A stretch of DNA of 64,000 bases from Variovorax saccharolyticus. GTDB taxonomy: Bacteria; Pseudomonadota; Gammaproteobacteria; Burkholderiales; Burkholderiaceae_C. This document shows positions 44,219-51,228 of this stretch, piece after piece. The position numbers and the translations under genes are program-made. Position 1 is the stretch's first letter. Every line of letters begins with the position of its first letter. The notes under the pieces are model-generated. The model was not told the DNA's origin and made no database searches. It saw only the letters and a program-made list of their open reading frames with translations. The stretch lies in the NCBI RefSeq assembly GCF_030316765.1, contig NZ_JASZYT010000018.1:32912-96911 (forward strand), written 5' to 3'.

Positions 44219-44856
44219 CCACGCCCTTGTCCAAGTTTTCCGCCGCCATGGAGACGCTTCCGCTGGTGGCGATCCTGCGCGGCCTCACGCCGGCCGAGGC
44301 GCCCGCGGTGGGCGACGCCATCGTCGAATCCGGCTTCCTCCTGCTCGAGGTGCCGCTCAATTCGCCGCAGCCGCTCGAGAGCATCGCGCTGCTGCGCCGG
44401 CGCTTCCCGCAGGCCCTGGTCGGCGCCGGCACGGTGCTCGGCGCCCAGCAGGTGCGCGAGGTGCACGCCGCCGGCGGCGAGCTGATCGTGGCGCCGAACT
44501 TCAATGCCGAGGTGATCGCCGAGGCGGCACGGCTGGGCCTCGTGAGCCTGCCCGGCGTCATGACCCCGACCGAGGCCTTCGGCGCCCTGGCGGCCGGCGC
44601 CACCGGGCTCAAGCTCTTCCCGGCCGAACTCGCCTCGCCCGCGGTGGTCAAGGCGCTGCTCGCGGTGCTGCCCAAGGGCACGCCGCTGATGCCGGTCGGC
44701 GGCATCACGCCCGACAACATGGAGGCCTGGCGCGCCGCCGGTTCGGCCGGCTTCGGCATCGGCTCGGCGCTCTACAAGCCGGGCAAGAGCGCGGCCGAGG
44801 TGCGCGAAGACGCGCTGCGATTCGTCGCCGCATTCCAGCGCACGCTGCGCGCCTGA
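44215..44856 (+). CDS. dgoA: 2-dehydro-3-deoxy-6-phosphogalactonate aldolase (DgoA/Eda family)
   Basis: A 213-residue class I aldolase. The Schiff-base lysine is in T-G-L-K-L-F-P-A-E, the acid/base Glu is in F-L-L-L-E-V-P, and G-G-I-T-P-D-N forms the phosphate site. It splits a 2-keto-3-deoxy-6-phospho sugar acid into pyruvate and glyceraldehyde 3-phosphate. It is distinct from the second member at 57201, which carries F-P-A-V and groups with edd. Coupled to the kinase gene, it completes the lower steps of the proposed amino-aldonate route. Confidence 0.9.
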   Translation: MTTPLSKFSAAMETLPLVAILRGLTPAEAPAVGDAIVESGFLLLEVPLNSPQPLESIALLRRRFPQALVGAGTVLGAQQVREVHAAGGELIVAPNFNAEVIAEAARLGLVSLPGVMTPTEAFGALAAGATGLKLFPAELASPAVVKALLAVLPKGTPLMPVGGITPDNMEAWRAAGSAGFGIGSALYKPGKSAAEVREDALRFVAAFQRTLRA

Positions 44857-44875
44857 AACCCATCGACCTCCCGCC

Positions 44876-45625
44876 ATGTCCGCAGACTCCGACTACGCCA
44901 GCCCCGCCGTCCGCAGCCTTCGCCAGGATCTCGCGCTCGCCTTGCGCGCGGCGGCGCACCACGGCCTGTCCGAAGGCGTGTGCAACCATTTCAGCGTCAT
45001 GCTGCCGGGCACCCGGGACCGCTACCTGATCAACCCGCGCGGCCTGCACTGGAGCGAGATCGGCGCCGACGACATCGTGCTGATCGACGTCCACGGCGAG
45101 GTGCTCGCGGGGCGCCACCGGGTCGAGCCGACCGCGCTCTTCATCCATGGCGCGGTGCACCGGATCACGGGCCATGCGGTGGTGCTCCATTCCCACATGC
45201 CCTATGCGACCGCGCTGACGCTGACGGCCGATCGCGCGCTCGACCCGACGCTGAGCCAGAACGCGATGCGCTTCATGCACCGGATCGCGATCGATGCCGA
45301 GTACAACGGCCTGGCGCTCGACGACCGCGAGGGCGAACGCATCGCCCGCGCGATGGCCGGCAAGGACGTGGCCTTTCTCGCCAACCACGGCGTGGTGGTG
45401 GCCGGCCCCACCGTCGCCCACGCCTACGACGACCTCTACTACCTCGAGCGCGCCTGCCTGCACCAGGTGATCGCGCAGTCCACGGGCCGGCCCCTGGTGC
45501 CGGTCGACGCCGCGCTCGCCGCGCAGGTGGCGGCGCAGATCCAGGGCGAGCGGGAGCAGTCCGACCTGTTCTTCGAGGCGCTCAGGCGAATGCTGCCGGC
45601 GCCGCGCAGCGTTCAGCTCGCGTAG
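44876..45625 (+). CDS. Class II aldolase/adducin family protein
   Basis: A 249-residue protein. Zinc histidines are visible in V-L-H-S-H-M-P-Y and A-N-H-G-V-V-V, with G-L-S-E-G-V-C-N-H and L-I-N-P-R-G near the N-terminus. The glutamate expected in fuculose-type aldolases is not evident, so the activity may be an aldol or decarboxylating reaction on another sugar-derived compound. It follows the dgoA-like gene by 19 bases. Its role in the locus is unclear. Its end overlaps the convergent SDR gene by 13 bases. Confidence 0.88.
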   Translation: MSADSDYASPAVRSLRQDLALALRAAAHHGLSEGVCNHFSVMLPGTRDRYLINPRGLHWSEIGADDIVLIDVHGEVLAGRHRVEPTALFIHGAVHRITGHAVVLHSHMPYATALTLTADRALDPTLSQNAMRFMHRIAIDAEYNGLALDDREGERIARAMAGKDVAFLANHGVVVAGPTVAHAYDDLYYLERACLHQVIAQSTGRPLVPVDAALAAQVAAQIQGEREQSDLFFEALRRMLPAPRSVQLA

Positions 45626-46311
45626 GGTGGCGCCTCGGTCGACAGGCCCTGCTTGACCTGGCGCGTCAACGGGTCGGCCAGCACTTCGAACTGCCCGGCC
45701 TCGAGCGCCGCGAAGGTCTGTTGCACCACCTCGTCGGGCGAGGCCTTGGGGCCGGGGATCTTGCTGGTCATGTCGGTGTCCATGAAGGCGACGTGCAGGC
45801 TCAGCACCTGCGTGCCCTGATCGCGCAAGGCGGTGCGCAGGCCGTTGCTCAACGACCAGGCGGCCGACTTCGAGGCGCTGTAGGTGGCGGCGCCCGGCAG
45901 GCTGAGCCAGCTCAGGATCGACAGCACGTTGATGATCGCGCCGCCGCCGTTGGCCGCCAGCACCGGCGCGAAGGCCCGGGCCAGTGCCCAGGGACCGAAG
46001 AAGTTGGTCTCGAACTCGGCCCGCGCCGCGTCGACGCCTTCGGCCGGGCCGAGCAGGCTGACGCCGCGCGAGATGCCGGCATTGTTGACCAGCAGCGTGA
46101 CGTCGCCGCAGGCGCGCGCCGCGGCCTCGGCCTGCTCGGGCCGGGTGACGTCGAGCGCGATCGGATGCACGCCGGCCAGCGTGATGCTGGCCGGATCGCG
46201 TGCGGCCGCGTAGACCTTCTTCGCACCCGCGGCGAGAGCGGCCTTCGCGAAGGCCAGGCCGAGGCCGCGATTGGCCCCGGTGATGAAGACGACGGAATCC
46301 TTGAGGTTCAT
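45613..46311 (-). CDS. SDR family oxidoreductase
   Basis: A 232-residue short-chain dehydrogenase with cofactor motif T-G-A-N-R-G-L-G at residues 10-17, N-N-A-G in the middle, and the catalytic Y-S-A-S-K. The substrate is unknown. It lies 29 bases downstream of the MATE gene on the same strand and could share its transcript. Family members in such positions often act on small alcohols or carbonyls. Confidence 0.9.
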   Translation of the reverse strand: MNLKDSVVFITGANRGLGLAFAKAALAAGAKKVYAAARDPASITLAGVHPIALDVTRPEQAEAAARACGDVTLLVNNAGISRGVSLLGPAEGVDAARAEFETNFFGPWALARAFAPVLAANGGGAIINVLSILSWLSLPGAATYSASKSAAWSLSNGLRTALRDQGTQVLSLHVAFMDTDMTSKIPGPKASPDEVVQQTFAALEAGQFEVLADPLTRQVKQGLSTEAPPYAS

Positions 46312-46340
46312 GCTCAGCTTTCGAAGGGTCGAGGAAAAAA

Positions 46341-47744
46341 TCAGGAGGGCTGGATGCGGCGCAGCAGCGCCTGCGTGCTGCGCGGCCAGCCGACGCGGCC
46401 GAACCAGGCACCGCCGGCGATGGCCGACGCAATGACGACGCCATACACCACCAGCGCCACGCCCTGCACCGCGAACACGTGCACCAGGTCGCCGCCCCAG
46501 CGCAGCGCCAGCCAGCCGCCGAGGCCGGCGACGATCAGCCGGGCGATGTTGCCGAGCACCGGCCACAGCAGCCGCCCCGCGCCCTGCGAAGCGAAGTAGA
46601 GCACCAGGCCGACGCCGAAGAAACCGTAGAACGGCCCGACCGCCCGCAGGTACTGGGAGCCGGCCTCGAGCATCGCGGGGTCGTTGCCGAACAGCAGCAG
46701 CCAGGGGCGCGGGAACAGCGCGGCCGCCAGGCCGATCGCGCCCGACAGCGCGAAGGCGATCGCGGCGCCGGCCCAGGTGGCACGCAGGGCGCGCTCGCGC
46801 TGCCCGGCGCCGATGCAGGTGCCGACCATCGCGACCAGCGGCGCGCCGAGGCCGAACACCAGCGGAACCAGCAGGTACTCGAGCCGCGACGCCGTGCCGT
46901 AGCCGGCGATGGCGCCCGGTCCGAAATGGCCCGTGAGCGCGGTCGCGATGCCGATCGACAGATTGGTCGCGACGGTGGACACCGCGCCCACCAAGCCGAT
47001 GCGCAGGATGTCGCGGAACAGCGGCCAGCGGAAGTGCACCTGGGCCCACGAGGGCTTCAGCAGGCTGCGCTCGGACCGCAGGTAGGCCCACAGCGCCAGC
47101 GAGCCGCCGAGGTAGTACACCAGCAGCGCCACCGCGCCACCGGCGATGCCCAGGCCGGGGATCGGTCCCCAGCCGAAGATCAGCAGCGGCGACAGCGGGA
47201 TCAGCACCACGACCCCGGCCACCGTGACATTGGCCGGCACCGCCATGTTGCCGGTGCCGCGCACCACGGCGGCCAGCGAATTGAAGATCCACACCAGCAC
47301 CGCGCCGGCGAAGGCCACGTTCGAATAGACCAGGGCCGCATCGAGCGATGCGCCGGTGCCGCCCATCAGCGTGAACAGCCAGCGCCCGCCGAGCAGCATC
47401 GCGATCATGAACAGCAGCCCGAAGCCGACCGCGATCGCGATCGCATGCAGCACCAGCGCATCGGCATCGTCGCGCCGGCGGGCGCCGAGCGCCCGCGCGA
47501 TCGACGAGGCGATGCCGCCGCCCATCGCGCCGGCCGAGGTCATCTGCATCAGCATGACGATCGGGAACACCAGCGCCATGCCGGCCAGCGCGTCGGTGCC
47601 CAGCTTGCCGACGAAGAAGGTCTCGATCAGGCCGACCGAGGCCTGCGCGACCATCACCACCACGTTGGGCGCGGCCAGCTTCAGCAGCGTCGGGACGATC
47701 GGCGCCTCGAGCAGGCGCCGGGTGCGCGGATCGAGAGCCGTCAT
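46341..47744 (-). CDS. MATE family efflux transporter
   Basis: A 467-residue protein with about twelve membrane segments and the two-repeat MATE arrangement. It exports cationic or organic compounds by Na+ or H+ antiport. It overlaps the end of the MFS gene by four bases, so both are probably expressed together under the MarR regulator. Substrates are not predictable. Confidence 0.9.
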   Translation of the reverse strand: MTALDPRTRRLLEAPIVPTLLKLAAPNVVVMVAQASVGLIETFFVGKLGTDALAGMALVFPIVMLMQMTSAGAMGGGIASSIARALGARRRDDADALVLHAIAIAVGFGLLFMIAMLLGGRWLFTLMGGTGASLDAALVYSNVAFAGAVLVWIFNSLAAVVRGTGNMAVPANVTVAGVVVLIPLSPLLIFGWGPIPGLGIAGGAVALLVYYLGGSLALWAYLRSERSLLKPSWAQVHFRWPLFRDILRIGLVGAVSTVATNLSIGIATALTGHFGPGAIAGYGTASRLEYLLVPLVFGLGAPLVAMVGTCIGAGQRERALRATWAGAAIAFALSGAIGLAAALFPRPWLLLFGNDPAMLEAGSQYLRAVGPFYGFFGVGLVLYFASQGAGRLLWPVLGNIARLIVAGLGGWLALRWGGDLVHVFAVQGVALVVYGVVIASAIAGGAWFGRVGWPRSTQALLRRIQPS

Positions 47745-48997
47745 GCCGCCGCCGCCTTCGCCACCAGCACCGGCCGCGCTTCGCGGATCGGCAGGTTGAC
47801 CAGCGCCGCACCGGCCGCCAGCACGATGTCGATGTACCAGACGATGTCGTAGCTGCCGGTGGCCTGGAACACGTAGCCGCCGAGGAAGGCGCCGAGGAAG
47901 CCGCCGACCTGGTGCGCCAGCATCACGATGCCGAACAGCATCGCCATGTTGGCCGGACCGAACATCTTGGCGACCAGGCCGGCCGTGGGCGGCACGGTCG
48001 ACAGGAAGGTCACGCCCATCACGGCAGCGAAGATCAGCATCACGGTCGGCGTCTTGGGCGCCAGCAGGAAGACCAGCACCGCGAGACCGCGCGTCGCATA
48101 GAGCAGCGCCAGCAACGACTTCATGCGCCAGCGGCCGACCGCCCAGCCCATCGCCAGGCTGCCGACGATGTTGAAGAGCCCGATCATGCCGAGCGCCCAG
48201 CCGCCGATCTCGGGCGGCAGGCCGCAGGCGGCGACCACGCCCGGCAGGTGGGTGGCAAGGAAGGCGACGTGGAAGCCGCAGACCAGGAAGCCGAGGCTCA
48301 GGTAGCGGTAGCTCGGCGTGGCGAGGGCCTGGCTGATCGCCTGGCGGGCGGTCAGGGGCTTGTTGCCGCTGGCGGCCGCCGACTGGGCGGCGAGCTGCTG
48401 CGAGTTGCCCTTGAGCACCCACACCGCCGGCAGCGCCAGCAGGATCAGGATCGCCAGCCATTGCATCGCGCTGGCCCAGCCGACCGTGGCCATCAGCCCG
48501 ATCGCGATCGGCGCCATCGCGAACTGGCCGAAAGAGCCCCCGGCGTTGACGATGCCGGTGGCCAGCCCGCGCTTTTGCGCCGGCACCAGGCGCGTGGTCG
48601 CGGCCATCAGCACCGAGGGCCCGGCCATGCCGGCGCCGCCCGCCGCCAGCACGCCGATCGCGAAGATCAGCCCGGCGGTGCTGGTCATCAGCGGCGTGAT
48701 GAAGGTGCCCAGGGCGACCAGCAGCACGCCGATGAAGATCACGCGACCGGTGCCGATGCGGTCGGCCACGGCGCCGGCGAAAGGCTGCGTCAGGCCCCAC
48801 CACAGCTGGCCGAAGGCGAAGGCCAGGCTGATGCTGCCGATGCCCAGGCCGGTCGAGGTGTTGAGCGACGACAGGAAGAGCCCCATCGTCTGCCGCACGC
48901 CCATGGTCAGCGCGAAGGTGCCGGCCGCTGCCAGCAGAACCAGCCAGAGCGCATAGCGCGCGATGGGCGTCGTGCCCGCGGTGCTCTTGTCATTCAT
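47741..48997 (-). CDS. MFS transporter
   Basis: A 418-residue major facilitator protein with 12 predicted membrane segments. The A motif-like G-A-V-A-D-R-I-G-T-G-R between helices 2 and 3 is clear. GGGAG lies eight bases upstream of the ATG at 48997. It overlaps the MarR gene by 8 bases and the MATE gene by 4, giving a compact marR-MFS-MATE unit. It resembles oxalate/formate or MCT-like antiporters as much as drug pumps. Confidence 0.9.
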   Translation of the reverse strand: MNDKSTAGTTPIARYALWLVLLAAAGTFALTMGVRQTMGLFLSSLNTSTGLGIGSISLAFAFGQLWWGLTQPFAGAVADRIGTGRVIFIGVLLVALGTFITPLMTSTAGLIFAIGVLAAGGAGMAGPSVLMAATTRLVPAQKRGLATGIVNAGGSFGQFAMAPIAIGLMATVGWASAMQWLAILILLALPAVWVLKGNSQQLAAQSAAASGNKPLTARQAISQALATPSYRYLSLGFLVCGFHVAFLATHLPGVVAACGLPPEIGGWALGMIGLFNIVGSLAMGWAVGRWRMKSLLALLYATRGLAVLVFLLAPKTPTVMLIFAAVMGVTFLSTVPPTAGLVAKMFGPANMAMLFGIVMLAHQVGGFLGAFLGGYVFQATGSYDIVWYIDIVLAAGAALVNLPIREARPVLVAKAAAA

Positions 48998-49454
48998 CGA
49001 AATCTCCCTCGGCGATCTCGTCCGTGCCCTGCAGGATGGCGATGCTCTCGTCGACCAGCTGGTGCAGCGCCAGCACCCGCTCGATGCCGAGCAGCGCATT
49101 GAGCTTTTCCTGCGCCTGGCGCCAGTGCCGCTGCGCCTCGGTGCGCTTGGCCCGGCCTTCGTCGGTGACCTCGACCAACCGGCTGCGCGCGTCGGAGCCC
49201 TCGCCTTGCGTGAGCCAGCCGGCGGCGACCATCGGCTTCAGGTTGCGCGTCAGCGTGGAAGCGTCGACGCCCATCGCCTTCGCCAGGTCGCCGGGACGGA
49301 TCGGCCCGAGGTGCAGGACATGCGACAGCAGCGAGTACTGCGTGGTCTTGAGGCCGCTCTTGGCAACCTCGGCGTCGTAGTGCCGCGACACCTGCCGCAC
49401 CAGGTGGCGCAGCCTGAAGTTGGTACAGCCCTGGGGCTTTGCGATGGCTTTCAT
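48990..49454 (-). CDS. MarR family transcriptional regulator
   Basis: A 154-residue winged-helix regulator with G-D-L-A-K-A-M-G-V-D-A-S-T-L-T-R-N-L-K-P as recognition helix and the wing G-E-G-S-D-A-R-S-R. The open frame continues upstream through a palindrome to an ATG at 49478, but the ATG at 49454 is preferred because the operator would otherwise be coding. The likely regulon is its own operon (MFS, MATE and perhaps SDR). Confidence 0.9.
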   Translation of the reverse strand: MKAIAKPQGCTNFRLRHLVRQVSRHYDAEVAKSGLKTTQYSLLSHVLHLGPIRPGDLAKAMGVDASTLTRNLKPMVAAGWLTQGEGSDARSRLVEVTDEGRAKRTEAQRHWRQAQEKLNALLGIERVLALHQLVDESIAILQGTDEIAEGDFDE

Positions 49455-49458
49455 GGCG

Positions 49459-49478
49459 ATGATTGTAGCTACAATCAT
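49459..49478. promoter_or_regulatory. Perfect 20-bp palindrome, MarR operator
   Basis: ATGATTGTAGCTACAATCAT is an uninterrupted perfect palindrome with the T-T-G-T-A-G/C-T-A-C-A-A core seen in MarR sites. It begins 5 bases upstream of the preferred marR start and so covers the promoter or leader. It lies in the divergent gap to the thioesterase gene, so it can control either side. Confidence 0.75.
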
Positions 49479-49489
49479 TGCATATGCAA
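49478..49489. promoter_or_regulatory. Second palindrome next to the MarR operator
   Basis: TTGCATATGCAA is a perfect 12-bp palindrome directly following the MarR-type site. It may be a second operator half or part of the thioesterase promoter. It shares T-T-G and C-A-A ends with the first palindrome but has a different core. Confidence 0.5.
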
Positions 49490-49506
49490 CTTCTAAAGGG
49501 TAACCA

Positions 49507-50049
49507 ATGACAGCAACGGATCAACTGGCGGCCTGGATCGCCGAGGAAGCAGCCATCACCGAGCGGCTCGACGCCGGACCCGGCCCGGGCGTGGCGCGGC
49601 CGGAGCAGATCGCCGGCAAGACCGGGCTCGAGATGATGCAGGCCATGCTGCGGGCCGAGATTCCCTATGCGGCGATCGCCAAGACGCTGTCGTTCCAGCT
49701 GATCGAGATCGGCCCCGGGCGCGCCGTGTTCCAGGGCACGCCGAAGGCCGAGCACCTGAATCCGCTGGGCACCATCCACGGCGGCTGGTTCGCCACGCTG
49801 CTCGATTCGGCGCTGGGCTGCGCGGTGCACACGATGATGCCGGCCGGACGCGCCTACACCACCGCCGAACTGGGCGTGAACCTCGTCAAGGCGCTCTCGC
49901 CCAAGGTGCAGCGCGTGCGCGCCGAAGGCCGTGTGCTGCATTGCGGCCGGCAGCTGGCCACCGCCGAGGCCCGGATCGTCGGTGCCGACGGCACCTTGTA
50001 CGCCCATGCCACCACCACCTGCCTGGTGTTCGAACTGCCGAGCCGCTGA
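49507..50049 (+). CDS. PaaI family thioesterase (hotdog fold)
   Basis: A 180-residue acyl-CoA thioesterase-like protein. The family core reads H-L-N-P-L-G-T-I-H-G-G-W-F-A, with T-T-A-E-L-G-V-N-L later. An extra N-terminal 50 residues precede the domain. AAAGGG lies upstream of the ATG. It is divergent from marR, with the palindromes between. Substrates may be phenylacetyl- or hydroxybenzoyl-type CoA esters; this is not decided by the sequence. Confidence 0.9.
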   Translation: MTATDQLAAWIAEEAAITERLDAGPGPGVARPEQIAGKTGLEMMQAMLRAEIPYAAIAKTLSFQLIEIGPGRAVFQGTPKAEHLNPLGTIHGGWFATLLDSALGCAVHTMMPAGRAYTTAELGVNLVKALSPKVQRVRAEGRVLHCGRQLATAEARIVGADGTLYAHATTTCLVFELPSR

Positions 50050-50106
50050 AGCGGAAAAGCCCGCAATTTCCTGGGTGGTTAGGGCGACTTCTCCCCAAGC
50101 GCCAGT

Positions 50107-50125
50107 GATTATGATTCGCATTGAC
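50107..50125 (+). promoter_or_regulatory. Fur box candidate
   Basis: GATTATGATTCGCATTGAC matches 13 of 19 bases of the classic Fur consensus (alternating G-A-T-A-A-T hexamers), 53 bases upstream of the iron-binding protein gene. This would give iron-repressed expression of the importer below. Confidence 0.55.
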
Positions 50126-50178
50126 CGCGCGCGACGTGCGCCGATGCACCTCATTCCACTGCTTTCCGGAGACGCTTC

Positions 50179-51228
50179 ATGACCGCACATCCTCGCGCGC
50201 CCACCCGCGCGGCCCTCGCGCTGGGCACCACCGCCCTGGCGTTGCTGGCCGCCGCCCTGCCCGCTTACGCCGCCGGCGAGGTCACGGTCTACACGACGCG
50301 CGAGCCCGGCCTGATCCAGCCGCTGCTGGCGGCCTTCAGCGCGCAGAACGACGTCAAGGTCAACACCGTCTTCGTGAAGGACGGCCTGCTCGAGCGCGTC
50401 AAGGCCGAGGGCGCGCGCTCGCCGGCCGACGTGCTGATGACGGTCGATGTGGGCAACCTGGTCGACCTGGTCGATGGCGGCGTCACGCAGCCCGTGAAGT
50501 CGGCCGCGCTGGAGTCCGCGATCCCCGCCAACCTGCGCGGCGCCGACGGCCAGTGGTTCGGCCTCTCGCTGCGGGCCCGCGTGCTGTATGCCGACAAGAA
50601 CCTGCCGCTGACCTCGTTCCGCTACGAAGACCTCGCCAACCCCAAGTACAAGGGCAAGGTCTGCATCCGCTCGGGCCAGCATCCCTACAACGTGGCGCTG
50701 GTCTCGGCGCTGATCGCGCACGAGGGCGAGGCCAAGGCCGAGCAATGGCTGCGCGGCGTCAAGGCCAACCTGGGCCGCAAGGCCACCGGCGGCGACCGCG
50801 ACGTGGCGCGCGACATCCTCGGCGGCATCTGCGATGTCGGCCTGGCCAACTCCTACTACGTCGGCCAGCTGAAGGGCGCCAAGGAAGGCACCGACGCGCG
50901 CAAGTGGGGCGACGCGATCAAGGTCATCAAGCCGACCTTCGCCCAGGGCGGCGGCACGCACGTCAACATCAGCGGCGCCGCGGTGGCCAAGAACGCACCG
51001 CAGCGCGCCAACGCGGTCAAGCTGCTCGAGTTCCTGGTGTCGCCGTCGGCGCAGGTTCTCTACGCCGAGGCCAACTACGAGTTCCCGGTGCGCAAGGGCG
51101 TCGCGCTCGACCCGATCATCGCCAGCAGCATCGGCGAGCTCAAGGTCGATCCGCTGCCGATCGCCGAAGTCGCCAAGTACCGCAAGCAAGCCAGCGCACT
51201 GGTGGACAAGGTCGCGTTCGACCAGTGA
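50179..51228 (+). CDS. fbpA: Iron(III) ABC transporter substrate-binding protein (FutA/FbpA family)
   Basis: A 349-residue periplasmic ferric-ion binding protein with a signal peptide ending near A-Y-A-A-G. The adjacent tyrosines that coordinate ferric iron are visible in N-S-Y-Y-V-G-Q, and V-T-V-Y-T-T-R-E-P-G opens lobe 1. It is followed by permease and ATPase genes. The permease start (GTG) overlaps its stop. Fur-controlled uptake of free ferric iron is the likely role. Confidence 0.93.
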   Translation: MTAHPRAPTRAALALGTTALALLAAALPAYAAGEVTVYTTREPGLIQPLLAAFSAQNDVKVNTVFVKDGLLERVKAEGARSPADVLMTVDVGNLVDLVDGGVTQPVKSAALESAIPANLRGADGQWFGLSLRARVLYADKNLPLTSFRYEDLANPKYKGKVCIRSGQHPYNVALVSALIAHEGEAKAEQWLRGVKANLGRKATGGDRDVARDILGGICDVGLANSYYVGQLKGAKEGTDARKWGDAIKVIKPTFAQGGGTHVNISGAAVAKNAPQRANAVKLLEFLVSPSAQVLYAEANYEFPVRKGVALDPIIASSIGELKVDPLPIAEVAKYRKQASALVDKVAFDQ

